Made by a program: the position numbers and the translations under genes
Shown here: piece by piece, positions 34,454 to 45,884 of the stretch
How the letters are laid out: the number at the start of each line of letters is the position of its first letter
How positions within the stretch are numbered: position 1 is the stretch's first letter
Assembly: GCA_014904985.1 (NCBI GenBank)
Contig: MU128974.1
Span: 132,470-196,469 of the forward strand
Direction: 5' to 3'
DNA length: 64,000 nt
Source of the DNA: Hydnum rufescens UP504
Taxonomy: Eukaryota > Basidiomycota > Agaricomycetes > Cantharellales > Hydnaceae
Notes under the pieces: model-generated
What the model was told of the DNA's origin: nothing
What the model saw: the letters and a program-made list of their open reading frames with translations, nothing else
Databases searched by the model: none

Positions 34454-34908
34454 TGTTACGAGTCATACTCGTAACCTTGCTTATGTACAAACAACCAAGC
34501 CTATCATGTCATCACATGACCTTTCCCCTTGCCACCATTGTGCCTTCCTCTTTCAGTATTCCCTATTATAGACATCCCTCCTTTATTCAACATCCCTTTA
34601 TTCATAAACCCTTTTGATCTCTAGAAGTATAAGTAGTTACTTGATGTACACTCACTCTTTAGAAGATCGAGAATATATTGTCAACCAATTGAACTCTCTT
34701 TTCACGATCTCGATTATCACTCATGACTCTCACTTATAAATCTCGCATATTAACTCTCAAGAAGCCAGTCTTCCTTGTACATACTTGTCTCCCATGACCC
34801 TATGTGATCCTTGCTTCATGACTCCCTTGTCAATCACCTTAAGGGCATTTCCTTGTATTCAGCTTGATTACATAATTGTATCTCTTGTCTCAAGTACAAC
34901 CCTTAACA
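34454..34908 (+). repeat. 3' LTR of gypsy-2
   Basis: Starts TGTTACGAGTCATACTCGTAA, itself a small palindrome, after the polypurine tract. It plausibly ends CCCTTAACA at 34908, giving TGTTA...TAACA ends. The 5' LTR was not found, so the right edge rests on the inverted ends only. Confidence 0.65.
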
Positions 34909-35107
34909 ATCACATGGATTGTTATGCAGGGTGGTGGCATGGCTGTGTTGGTTTCACAGCTCATGTGTGAGCTATGAGGTCTGGGCAAAAAGGTAATTTG
35001 ATTCTGGCATGACTGGGACTTAGAATCCTCATGGCCATGCTATTACATAAGATACAATAGAAGATGGACTACTATGTACATACATAGTATGGCCCTATAT
35101 TACACCT

Positions 35108-35300
35108 AGCCCCATCATTGGTTCATTTTCCAGCCTTGTCATCAGTTCACTTTCCAGCCTTGTCATTGGTTCACTTTCTAGCATTGTCAGTTTGCTTTCC
35201 AGCCTCATTGTCAGTTCACTCTCCACCCTTGTTGTCAGTTCACTCTCTAGCCTTGTCAGTTCACTCCATGAGCTTGTTAATATACTCTGTGTCACTGGTT
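35108..35300 (+). repeat. Minisatellite, about 24-bp unit, seven to eight copies
   Basis: Units of the form TCAGTTCACTTTCCAGCCTTG repeat with 21-24 bp spacing and point changes. Flanking sequence 34909-36030 shows no other feature I can support. Confidence 0.85.
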
Positions 35301-36059
35301 CACTCTGTGCCCTCAGGTATATACTCTTCTGCCTTAGTACCTCCTCTATTCACTATGGCTTCATGGCCTCATCTATTTCTGGCTTGTTCATCCACCACCA
35401 TCATCATCCCCATCACCTAGGTTCATCCTTCCTGCCTCTTTTTTCATTTTCATGTTCCCACCTGGTCTCTAGTTGATTAGAACCCCTTTGAAATATGAAT
35501 CCCCACATTGATATACCTATGATTGGACTTAAAAAAAAAAAGTGTGGAATGGAGTGTATGTGTAGACTTGGAAAAAAAACAGAGACTAGAACAAATGGTC
35601 TGTGGTCTCTGTGGTGGGGCTGAGAGGTAGGGAAGGTTTTCATGGCCCCATGGGGCCTAAAATTTTCAGAGGTACCATGGGCCGATGCTAGTCTTGTAGA
35701 GTATGTGGGCCCATGTGGAAATCAGTCTATTAGACATGCAATCCTGCCAGAAAAACATAGTCTACTTAGGTACAAAAATAGGGTTGCCTAAGGTGATGGC
35801 AATACCCAAATTCTCACTTCTCCTTTGTTCAGAACTTGCACCTGCTGCAGTGTGCTGAACTGCACACTGTGCACTAGGCACTGCAAGACCTGGACTCATG
35901 ACCAAGGCTGTCCATGAGTGGATCTGTGGATCACCTGGAGCTGAATCCCAATGACTCACATTATATGGATCACTCACAGTGGGTGACTCATTTTTCACAA
36001 GTGACTCATAACAGGTGACTTGTGAATCATGGGTGACTTGCTCTTAAATATGTTAAATC

Positions 36060-36769
36060 TAATCCAATGTAACAATCATATTCATGAGTTAATTGTGTAA
36101 ACATCATAATTACTTCTTGTGTGAATGATTGTGGGGACAAGGAGATATCAAGAGGAGAAAGAGGCATCAGCATCATCAGAGACATCACTGTCATTGGAGA
36201 CTGTGGAGCTGGAATCTTCTCCCACAGAAGCTTGAGTAGGAAGAGATTGGGAATGGAGGGACTTGTGGCAGAAGAGCTCCATGAGCTCATGCTCTGGGAC
36301 AAGGTCTGTTTCCCTGAGCCATGATCCAAGCACAATGGAGTTGCAGGTTGAAATGTCAGAGAGTGAATGGTGACATTGAGTCACAGTGAGTGCACCACAA
36401 CTGAAGGCCTGCTCAGCATCAACTGATGCAGCAGGGGCACTCAAATGATCAATGGCCATGTGTGCCAACTGACTCTTGGGTCAATTGACCAACACTCCTT
36501 GCCAGTATTGGAGTGGATCCACATCATGATGCTCACATTGTGACCCCCAGAATGCTGCAAGCTCATCACACTCTTGCAGAACAGCCTTCACACCTTTCTT
36601 GCAGAAAAGGGATGGCCAATCACCACCTGACTTCTTTGGTGTTGCTGGCCAGTCCACAGTGATTGGGCTGGAGTAATATTTGTTGTACACAGAGCATGTG
36701 ATCTCTTTCACTGTGTCGATCCACTCATTTGGCCAGTCTTGGTCGTGGAAATAGTGCAACTTGTAGTGA
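36060..36769 (-). pseudogene. hAT transposase, C-terminal dimerisation domain remnant
   Basis: The minus strand reads YKLHYFHDQDWPNEWIDTVKEI, then LQYWQGVLVN, an in-frame TGA (about 36481), and PKSQLAHMAIDHLSAPAASVDAEQAFSCGALTVTQCHHSLSDISTCNSIVLGSW. This is the hAT dimerisation domain that ends most hAT transposases. Only this C-terminal end is left. Upstream it is cut at 36770 by an LTR fragment. The tail is Ser/Asp-rich. Confidence 0.85.
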
Positions 36770-36950
36770 TGTAAGTAGGAAACAGAAGTCAAATCCAACT
36801 ACAGTCCATGAAAATGGAGATGAGGACAAAGAGGGGGATCATGGGATCAATCTGTACATTCAGGTCCGAAGGGAAGAGAGGTCTTTGGACAGGTGATATT
36901 GTCCTGTATAGACAGAGCCTATCCAGACAATAAATGAAGGGGTTGTTAAA
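36770..36950 (-). repeat. Fragment of the 47944-49300 LTR-like repeat, inverted
   Basis: Starts TGTAAGTAGGAAACAG on the plus strand, the reverse complement of the 3' end of the repeat at 47944-49300. It remains alignable (CTATCCAGACAATAAATGAAGG, GGTTGTTAAA) until element B begins at 36951. Confidence 0.8.
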
Positions 36951-37029
36951 CAGGCTGGTCAGCCATATTTGATACCTATGATAGGTATCAAATCTTGGGC
37001 ACTATTTGGTACCTAAGTAGGTCTAATAG

Positions 37030-37260
37030 TGATGGGTGCCATAGGGGTGCCAATCAATAATTCAATATTGGAGAATCATTGGAATCAGCCCAATGGGGCT
37101 CCAATAGGGCATATAGGGCCCCATTATGGTTCAATGGGGCCCTATTATGGCCCCAAAATGAGCCTTCCTTATGGCTTCATCTTTTTGCATCACCCAAATG
37201 GGGCCCCATTATGCAACTTGAGAACATTTTGTTGGCCAGGCACAATAGTATATTGGGGGT
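37030..37260. other. Element B left subterminal region with GGGGCCCCATTATGG repeats
   Basis: Short imperfect repeats and palindromes of the type GGGCCCCATTATGG and ATGGGGCCC occur near 37110, 37135 and 37200. Neither a gene nor an H1/H2 unit is present. Similarity to element A starts near 37260. Confidence 0.5.
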
Positions 37261-37319
37261 ATCCCCAGTGTGTCATTTGGCAGGTTCAGGGGGGGTTCAT
37301 GTGGATTCTGGTCAAGGAT

Positions 37320-38718
37320 CTATAGAAATAAGGAATTCAATGTTAGTACAACATTAATGCAATGCAAAAGAGCAGCTTATGCTGCTCTTTTTGTGCCACA
37401 AGACTAAGAAATAAAAGAAACATAACACATACCTTGTACCCCACACCTGCAGGTGTAGGGTACTGGGGCCATGCATGCCAGCTCATCCATACACTGGTGT
37501 GTACATATGCCAGCTCATATGCATGGCAGTTCATATGGGTCCCCTCTCATTCAGGGGTCGATAGGCAGGGTTACAGGGGGTTCTTTGTTGGTATTCATTT
37601 GTGAGGGCAGTTGAAACCTACAAAATATTATTTTTAAATGAGTTAGGAAATAAGGGCCACACAAAAAGAGCAGCTTTCGCTGCTCTCTTTGCTTGGCTGT
37701 AGCTAGTGAGGGGGTGGGGACTTACCTTATATAGAACCACACACCCACCATGGCAGGTGTGTGATCCCAGGCCCTTATTTGGTGCAGTGCCATATGTCGC
37801 ATTGTTGGTGCGTTGCCATGTCATGTTGCCATGTTGTGTTGCCATGTACCATGTTGTTCATCATTTCGCAGGTTAGTTGTGCATTGGGCAGGCCCCAATC
37901 TAGAATAAAGCATGTCAGTAAAAAAAAATTCTAAAGCAGCACAAAAAGAGCAGCTTACACTGCTCTTTTTGCACCACAAGCATACAGAATAAAAAATAAA
38001 AAAATAAACCTTACCTTGTAGTGCCCCACACCCACTGCTGCAGGTGTGGGGTACTGGGGCTGTACTCCAGCTCACAGGTGCAGCAGTTCATATGGGGCCC
38101 GTCATTCAGGTGTTGATGGGCGGAGTTAGGGGGTTCTCACATGGGTATTCATTTGTGTGGGAAGCAATGACCTAGAATATAAGATTGTATGTTAGTTAAG
38201 AGTTAAAGACCACACAAAAAGAGCAGCTTTCACTGCTCTTTTTGCATGCCTGTAGTTACTGGGGGAGGGACTCACATTATATAGTACCACACACCTGCCA
38301 CAGCAGGTGTGTGGTTCCTGGGGGCCTCATTTGGTGTGGTCACATCCTTGTTTGGTGTGTTGCCATAGGTCACGTTGCCATGTGTCACATTACTGTGTGT
38401 CGCATCTTCATTTGGCACATTGCCATTTGGCACATTGCTGTTTGGCATGTTGCCATGTTGTGCTGTCATGTGTTGTGTTTCTGTATCACGTTGCCAGATG
38501 TTGCATTGCTGTGTTGCGTTTCCATATGTTGCATGGCTGTTTGGGCTCTTGTCGTGCATTGGACGAGACCTCAATCTAAAATAAATAAAGAGATGTTAGT
38601 AAAATGTTCCAAAGCAGTGCAAAAAGAGCAGCTTTTGCTGCTCTTTTTGCACCATTGTATCTACCAGAAAAAACACTCACCTTGTGACCACACACCCGCA
38701 GCAGTGGGTGCATGGTCA
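37320..38718 (-). repeat. Element B left arm: five hairpin introns, minus-strand sense
   Basis: Introns: 37320-37432, 37618-37725, 37900-38014, 38172-38275, 38576-38680. H1 stems lie near 37362-37397, 37659-37694, 37939-37974, 38213-38246 and 38617-38652; the last is perfect, GTGCAAAAAGAGCAGC with its complement. H2: 37437-37461, 37735-37767, 38021-38054, 38286-38315, 38685-38718. The innermost exon (H2 at 38685-38718, then GTGCTTGCC and TTGTTGTGGTTGTGGAGAT before the palindrome) is preserved here. Its H2 was lost from the left arm of element A. Confidence 0.83.
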
Positions 38719-38875
38719 TGTGCTTGCCTTTTTGGGCAGTTGCTTGTTGTGGTTGTGGAGATAGGAAGCAAGATGCAGATTCAACACCAGCAATTGCTGA
38801 TACTCAAGAAGTTCCCAAGTGCTGGCACTGGGAGCACAGTACACAATAGTACCAAGCATGTATATTACCAGGCTT

Positions 38876-38899
38876 AATTATGAGGTACCCCTCATAATT
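38876..38899 (-). other. Helitron 3' hairpin
   Basis: Perfect palindromic stem of 10 bp with a GGTA loop (minus strand), four bases before the terminal CTGG, as in canonical Helitrons. Confidence 0.85.
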
Positions 38900-38998
38900 T
38901 GAGACCAAGCTTCACATATCTCTTGCATCAACATATCTCTTGTAGTAGCATATCTCTTATAGTTGTCAAAAAAAAAAGAGGGGAATTATGTACAAAGA

Positions 38999-40909
38999 TT
39001 AATCCAAAAATGCATACATACTCAAGTCTTGTCCAAAAGTCTCCTGTATGTACAGAAGATTGGCACAATGTTCTTTATCAACCTGCATGTGCTCCCTCAT
39101 GGATGTTTTACCTGGCTGGTTATCAGGAATATTTCTAAGCCAGGTCACTGGAAATGAAGAATGAAATGCAATGCCTGCCAGAGACTTCACCCTTGAAATA
39201 GCCACAAAAGAAAGGCCTAATGCAAAGTCCTTTGCACCAAGGTCAATTACAGCATGTTCAAGGGTCAAACCTTGACTCTTATGAACTGTGATAGCATAGG
39301 CCAAAGTCAAGGAGAACTGAAGTCAAGAGCAAGTGCTGTCTCCTTTGTCCCATGTTGTTTTGAATGGAGGGATGGGTATGATAGGGTCATTATGGTTAGA
39401 GGATTTAAATGCTTGCCATCATTCATCCACTGGTCCTAGTAAACATGCATAAGTTTTGGGGATGAATTGCATTAGCATAAAAGAAACTGGTACACCAGTA
39501 TATCCTGGAAAGCAAATGAGAATGGCAGCAGGAAGATCATGTTTAGGGTCACTTGTTGGATGAAATAGGATCTTTTCCACAGTTCCATGAGACCCATTCA
39601 CAAGGCCTGAGGAAGTATGTGGGTCAAAAATAGGCAAAATAAAATAAAATAAAAGAGAGCACTGACCAACATTGGTCCAAAGATTTCTTGTGAGCATGAC
39701 CTTTGCCCCTTCTGAAAGCATAACTGTGTTCTCTAAACCCTCTGCATCATCTGATGAGGCCTTGGAAGCATCTGCACCATGATTTTTTGCCTTGCAAATG
39801 AGTACTGGGGTGTTGTAGGAAGCAAGTTGATGTGTATTGAAGGAATTTACACCTTCACAAGTGGGAAGAAGGTGTATTTCATTTGAAAATCTTGTTCTCT
39901 CAGCTTCAGAAAGATTATCCCAGAAGTGAGGTTTAAGCAACTCATAGCCAGCATCAGAAAGATTCATGTCATGAATCTCCATAAGTGCATCTTGGAATGC
40001 AATCTGGGCTGGATCATTGCCTTGCTGATGAAACACATGCTGGAGAGTGATTGAGTGTTGGATTGACTGATAGAGTGCTCCTCCCTCAACAGCCAGGTTT
40101 GTTGGGTCCTTGACATCATAAGTTGTGAAGAGGGGGGAGTCACCAACAGGAGGCAGCTGTGCAAAGTCACCAAAAAGGAGGAGACTGTGACCAGCAAGAA
40201 TTTCATCATGGAAGGCTGGCTTGAATTGGTGAGTACAGTGATCAAGCTTTCCAGCCATTTTGCACCCCACCATTGACTTCTCATCTAGAATGATGATCTT
40301 GTAGTTTAACCAATGCCCCTGCATTCGAGCCAAATGGGTTCCAGATAGGGGTTTCCAGCCTTTCACTCCAATTGCACACCCACTGTTGATGGTGTACCCC
40401 TGAATCCCAAAGGCTGAGACACCTGTGGGTGCAAGGCGAATGACTGGTTGTGGAATGCCAAGGCTGTCTGCAAGCACCTTGAGAGATGTGCATATTGCAC
40501 CAATGAGGAAAGATTTTCCTGTTCCAGCTGTTCCATCTATGTTAATGTGAAGGGGAGGTGGAGGATTTGCGCCCTCTATAGGCATTACTGTCTGTTTAAT
40601 ATGAGCCATGACACCCAGGAAGATTTCACATTGTTCCCCTTTCAACAAATGATAGTCAGTGAATGGAAGTTCATTCTCAGCATCAGGAAGAGAGTGTTTC
40701 TGATCCTCAAGCCAGGATTCTGCCTGTGCAACCAGTTCAGGGGAACCTGAATTGGTCACCCAGTCATATTGATCAACATCTTGGCTGCCCAAGTGTGTAA
40801 TGTTGACTACACCCTGATGATTGGGAGCCAGACCTGCCTCATGCATCCAGGGGAGTATATGGTTTGCTTCCTCTGGTGGATGACCATTGTCCTCATCACT
40901 ACTGGACAT
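38999..40909 (-). pseudogene. Helitron Pif1-family DNA helicase domain
   Basis: Helicase motifs in order: IDGTAGTGKSFLIGAI (Walker A, near 40530), KIIILDEKSMVGCKM (Walker B), LLLFGDFAQLPPVGDSP (motif III), and EGAKVMLTRNLWTNVG (motif IV). Past two in-frame TGA codons (about 39416 and 39324) come TLAYAITVHKSQGLTLEHAVIDLG and LSFVAISRVKSLAGIAF (motifs V-VI). The second TGA replaces a residue that is normally Arg (TCS-stop-LQFSLTLAY), again a CGA-to-TGA change. This part unwinds DNA at the replication fork during rolling-circle transposition. Confidence 0.9.
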
Positions 40910-41319
40910 ATTGTCATCCTCATTTTCATGGGGAACTGGGAGACCATCATGCAGAAGATTTGGATGAGAGGTAAGGTATGTCTCCCACTCTTCAATCCAT
41001 GTTGCTTCATCTTGGAGCCAGGGTTCATTTCCAAACCAAGGACAATGCAGAAGTAGTTTGCTGAAGCAATGGAGAGAATAGGAATCATCATCAGGATCTG
41101 ATGAATAGTGAGGATAGATGTTGACAATGTATTCAGGTGCATGTGGGTGAGACTTCCATTTCTCTTTAGTACCAGCAAGATCAAACTTTCTTGCAAATTC
41201 AAGAAGGCAGATATCAGCCTGTGATTGGAGGTGATCTTGATACTTCTGGCAAATTGAACATTGTTCATGAGATGAATCACCAAAGTCCAGCAGTGTGCCT
41301 TCTTCTGGTGCAACAGAGA

Positions 41320-44243
41320 GACTTCAATGGGTGTGAGAAGAGACTGAGAGGGGTCTTCCAAGGAAAATATGGCAAACTTCTTGGGAAGAATAGTCATGTT
41401 CAGCAACCAGACTGGAGAGGAATTTCTGGTAGGCCTGTTTAGCACTGCTCAATCCATCCATTGGCTGGTTCAAGATAGTTGAAAGAGCATCCAGATAGCT
41501 AGCAGACTTTGACTCTGCTTTGACAACATATTTTGAAGCATATGCCAAGACTGCATTAATGCTCAGGATTGGCCGGACATCAACATTAGCCCTCCAGCCC
41601 ATGACAACAATTGGGCAGAAAGGATTCAGCAGCTCATCATTGCAATGGGTAGAAATTTCTGGAAAGCCACACTCATTTCTGAGGATTTCTGAGAGGTCAT
41701 GTTTATTTTTGGGATATTTGAAGCGACACTGTTCTTGTCCTGTTGATTTGTTTTTGCAAAGACAGTAGCTGGTGGATTTGGTGTGTCGTTGGAAGCGATT
41801 GAGCAGTTCTGCAAGCTCCTGCTGAGAATCTGTAAGAGTGTTCCAAAGTCAAGCAGAGGGATGAATGGGTGCTGGTGGTTGAGGAAGGTGTGGATGCCAA
41901 GTGGAAACAATGGGGTCCCAAAATGCAATAAATCTCTGGACACTATCATTGTCTTCAAGGTCTAAATCCTCTGGTTTGGGGCATCATTCAGCCAAAGGAA
42001 ACCATGGACATGACTGCTTCCACACCATTGCCATTCATATCTGGAGAGTACATCAGTCTCATTAGAAGATTTGTTATTAGAAATATAAAACATACTGCCA
42101 CCAGTGATCCTTTACATTGAACTTGACTGAGATGACCTCCTTGAAGAATAACTCCCAGCGCATTTGAAAGTAGTCTGCTGCAATTGCAGGATTCTCATTC
42201 AAATCATCTCATCTAGTATGATATGCAGCATGTTGGCTGAGATCTTCAGCATGGGATGGCATGTGCTGATGCAGATCAGGCCATTGGAGATCTGCAGCTG
42301 ATGCAGTGATGAAGACATGGAGGTGAGCCTAATTGTTGCACTGAAGCAAGGAGCTCCCTAAGTTTCTTGTTCCAGAATGGCTCTGATCTTGGTAGGTTGG
42401 TTCCTGCCTTAGCAATTCGATTGGCCACCTGCTTCAACTCTTCCTCATTCCCATGTTGCACCATATCTCAAAGATCATCCACAGTCCATGCAGCCTCCTC
42501 ACAATGTGTTGACATGTACCAAGCTGTGTCCTTCTTGGCTTCATTTCATAAATGAGTGTTAAGGGCCAGTATTGAAAGTGGGGATGCCTAGCAAATCTTC
42601 CATCTCCATAGCGAAGAAGATGGGCAACCCATTGTGAGAATGTGACTTTCTTGTCACAGGCCTCATTAAAGTCAGCACACCCAGTGGGGAAAAGAGAGGG
42701 AAAAGTGCCAATTGCAATTTTGAATTGTCCAATCAATATTGGTTGCATGACCAATAGATGGAATATGAGAAACAGGATATACAAATTTGCTGGCATTGAG
42801 AAGAATGTTCAAGTAATTACCACGCGAAACAAGAAACTGGTGAAAGAAAATACAACGAGGATAAAAACAGAATACACACATGCAGCACAGACCCATAATA
42901 ATAAGAAACAATGTAAATATAATTGGTTTCAAAATAAATGGTGGTAAAGGCATGAACAATGGGGGCATCATTCTGGGCATTGAACTGGGAAAGAGGTGGT
43001 GTACAGAGCCATCATGAGGGAGTTGATTAAGGTTCTGTTGGCTGAATGTGACATTGGCATATGATGGGGTGATGGGCACAGAAGAAGAAAAGCCAGTCCC
43101 TGACCACCTGGTGATGAACATGAGTGTCTTCATATACTGGTTGATTGAGGACAGTGTCATGTGCAGTGCAATGCAGACAACAAAGTCACACTCTTCTGGA
43201 AGAAGAGCAGAGTTGCGTAGAGGCAAGCATTGTTGTGTGGGAAGTTACAGATGTGGCCTGCATATTTTTTCTGCCCACCATGAATGCTGACAACAGACAT
43301 CATGACATGGATGGGTGCAATGAGGATTTCTTCCATTGGTGTAAGGATACTGTCAGGGCATGTGGGAGGCAACCCTCCAGGATCCATGTTGTTCAAAGAT
43401 GTGAACATGTCACCCTTGATACGACACCCCTTGCAGTGACCATTGACAACCCCCAGATTGAGCCATTTTTCATGACACTTATTGCATGTCTCCTGTTGAA
43501 CTCCATAACTTTGTCCCAGAATTTTTTGACAAGATGTTGGTCTGCAGGAGATAGAGCAGGTTCATCTGGAACAAAAATGTGAAGGGGTTGATGTCATCAA
43601 ATGGGTCATCAAATGAGTCATATCCAGCCTGATCTGCATTAGAGTCATTATTTGTTGCAGGAGGGACTGGAATATCCTGGGGCTGTTGATGTCATTGCCG
43701 ATATTGTGCATCTCCTTGATGACAGTTCTCACAATGATTGCATAAGACACCATTCCTGTCCAGAGTAAAGGCTGTGATTCGGCATGTGTGTCCACATGAA
43801 CAACACTTCATCATTGGTGCAGGTGGAAGGGGATTGGGTGGCTCAGGGTGTGGTGGTGATAGTGGTGGCTGATCAGGTGTTAAATGGAATGGATTTGAAG
43901 AATGTGGATGTCCAATGTTTGTATTCATGCCTCCAAATGATAGCTGCTGCATGAGTGGTTGAATCTTATCCATGGCATCATCACTCCCAGAGTCATCTGG
44001 GGAATGTGCAAGGAGAGATCTGGACATATTGTTTCCTTGGTGGGTGGGTGATTGTGGGGGTGCATAATTGGGCCAAATTTGTTGAGAGGCACATTGATCA
44101 GCAGCTGGGGTGTGTGTCATTTGGGCAATGTGGGAGCATGAACCAAGGATTTGTTGAAGAGGTGTTACTGGAGGAATAGGATATCCTGCAAAGGATAAAT
44201 AAATTATTATAGATTTACAGCACTTTACTCTATAGGACCACAT
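41320..44243 (-). pseudogene. Helitron Rep region (Helitron-like N domain), decayed
   Basis: Minus-strand pieces: a zinc-finger-like CCSCGHTCRI...CNHCENC at about 43715-43800; NNMDPGGLPPTCPDSILTPMEEILIAPIHVMMSVVSIHGGQKKYAGHICNFP at 43157-43408; and GTFPSLFPTGCADFNEACDKKVTFSQWVAHLLRYGDGRFARHPHFQYW at 42500-42720. Also RANVDVRPILSINAVLAYASKYVVKAESKS at 41450-41600. These are the conserved segments of fungal Helitron Rep/helicase proteins. Several stops and frame changes separate them. The remaining Helitron 5' part (44250-45355) shows no gene I can support. Confidence 0.82.
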
Positions 44244-45820
44244 ACCTGCAGGTGGTGTTCCATGATTTTGAATCTGTTGTTGTTAGGTGCCTCAGATGGG
44301 CCAGGTTGAGTATCTAATCTCAGGCAAATTCATTCCAGAATTAATTCAATATTTAGAACTCAAACTGGGAAAATTAACCCACCTGAAGTTTGACCCAACC
44401 TTGATGGGCCAGCACCAAGAGTCTGGCTCAATAAGTTGGCAGTGGCATGTTGCTCATGGCGCCATTCATTATGTCTGTCTTGTTTAGCCCCCCCCAGATC
44501 TGCATCATGAGGCATACTGGAAGGCTATCCCTTCACAACCTGGCCGCCCCATCCCATGCGACTAATGAGTGCAATTTGTCTCCCAATTTGGTCTTGATCC
44601 TGCTTTAGAAGCCGTCTCACAACTCCATGATCCCTTTGTCCAAAAGCAGTCCAAGCAGAGAACAGGCACAAGACAACTGCAGTTGTGGAGTACAGTAGCT
44701 ATCTTTAAGGACAAAACCTCTAAGCAATCTCCCTGCTGGTCACAGAACCAGAGAGGTGCAAATTCAACCACCAGACTGATCAGAAGACCACCTTGGCAGG
44801 GCAGTTCAACTGGGATGGGGAGTGCACTTCAGATTCTATAGCCTTATTTTATCTAACTTCTTGTGCCTTCACACTTAGTTCATTGCCAGGAATGCAAGGG
44901 TGGGCACCACTCAGAAGAAAGCACTGCCAGAGAGTCAGAAAGACTTAGCCTCATGTCAGCCTCATGTTTTCCAGCATTTTCCAGCCTTGATTCAAGTTGC
45001 ACACCAAGAACCCTCCAGATCCTATTTATTGTGGGGCCAGAGGCTCCAAGGACAGATTAGATGTATATATATATTGGACTGACACAGTTTACATCAGTTT
45101 ACATGGCTACTTCTATCAATATTGAGTCTTCCAAGCCAATTTGGCTCTGAAGAAGCCAGTTTGGTTCTGAGGAAGCAAATATGCCAGTTCCCATGGGTGG
45201 CCATTTTTCTCACAGGGGCCCATGGCTCGAAAGCACTGTTACAAATAAGTTCCCATGGGGTGACCATTTTCCCATGGGGTGACCATGTTTGGTCTGAGGG
45301 ACTTTGCACTATGAACAAAAACAGAAGTGTAAATAAGACCTTGCAAGCTTGGTCAAAAATAGATACTATATAATAAAAATTTGTCCAGGAAACCTGAAGA
45401 AGATGATGGTAATGAGTCAGAGCTCAATAAGGCATGAGATAGCTAATTACAGATGGATTGGGCCACTTCTACACATCAGAATTGGCCCAAATTTAAATAT
45501 AGTAGTGTTATATATAGAGTGTATATATAACACTACTATATTTAAATTTGGGCCAATTCTGATGTGTAGAAGTGGCCCAATCCACTCTGTAATTAGCTAT
45601 CTCATGCCTTATTGAGCTCTGACTCATTACCATTGTCTTCTTCAGGTTTTCCTGGCAAATTTTTATTATATAGTATCTATTTATAATATAAATGCTTGGT
45701 ACTATTGTGTACTGTGCTCCCAGTGCCAGTGCTTGGGCACTTCTTGAGTATCAGCAATTGCTGGCATTGAATTCCGCAACTCTACACAGCCACACCACCC
45801 AGCAAGCAACCACACGACCA

Positions 45821-45863
45821 CAACACAACAGCAACAGCAACAGCAGCAGCAACAGCAGCAACA
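45821..45863 (+). repeat. CAG/CAA trinucleotide microsatellite
   Basis: CAACAGCAACAGCAGCAGC-type run in the first right exon of element B. It explains the poly-Cys or poly-Leu frames seen on the other strand. Confidence 0.9.
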
Positions 45864-45884
45864 CTGCATGACCATGACCACAGG

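Larger units (their letters stand above)
20640..34908 (+). mobile_element. Decayed chromodomain Ty3/gypsy element (gypsy-2) with two nested insertions
   Basis: In order on the plus strand: gag, protease, RT first half (to 23061), element A (23062-28850), RT second half, RNase H, integrase N-terminus (to 30058), a 1.6-kb dispersed repeat (30059-31665), the integrase core, the chromodomain, a 1.4-kb 3' region, polypurine tract and 3' LTR. A 5' LTR was not found; transposon ends at 20366 and 20617 take its place. The frame is broken by many TGA codons at positions where the family has Arg. Confidence 0.88.
38868..45355 (-). mobile_element. Helitron inserted in the centre of element B
   Basis: The 3' end on the minus strand is CTGG (CTRR rule, 38868-38871), preceded by a perfect 10-bp stem hairpin AATTATGAGG/CCTCATAATT with a 4-nt loop (38876-38899). 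It inserts before T of the host TATTA|TAAATAG, the A^T rule. Without it the two parts of the palindrome arm rejoin and match the right arm. The 5' end near 45355 is approximate and its TC start is not clear. It encodes a Rep-type region and a Pif1-like helicase, both damaged. Confidence 0.88.
38781..45770. repeat. Element B central palindrome, split by the Helitron
   Basis: Left arm 38781-38867 plus 45357-45519; right arm 45520-45770. The centre is TATATATAACACTACTA against its complement. It shares TTGGGCCACTTCT and GAGCTCTGA blocks with the centres of A, C and D, but lacks their GGAATTGAAGGTGTGA core. Confidence 0.82.
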
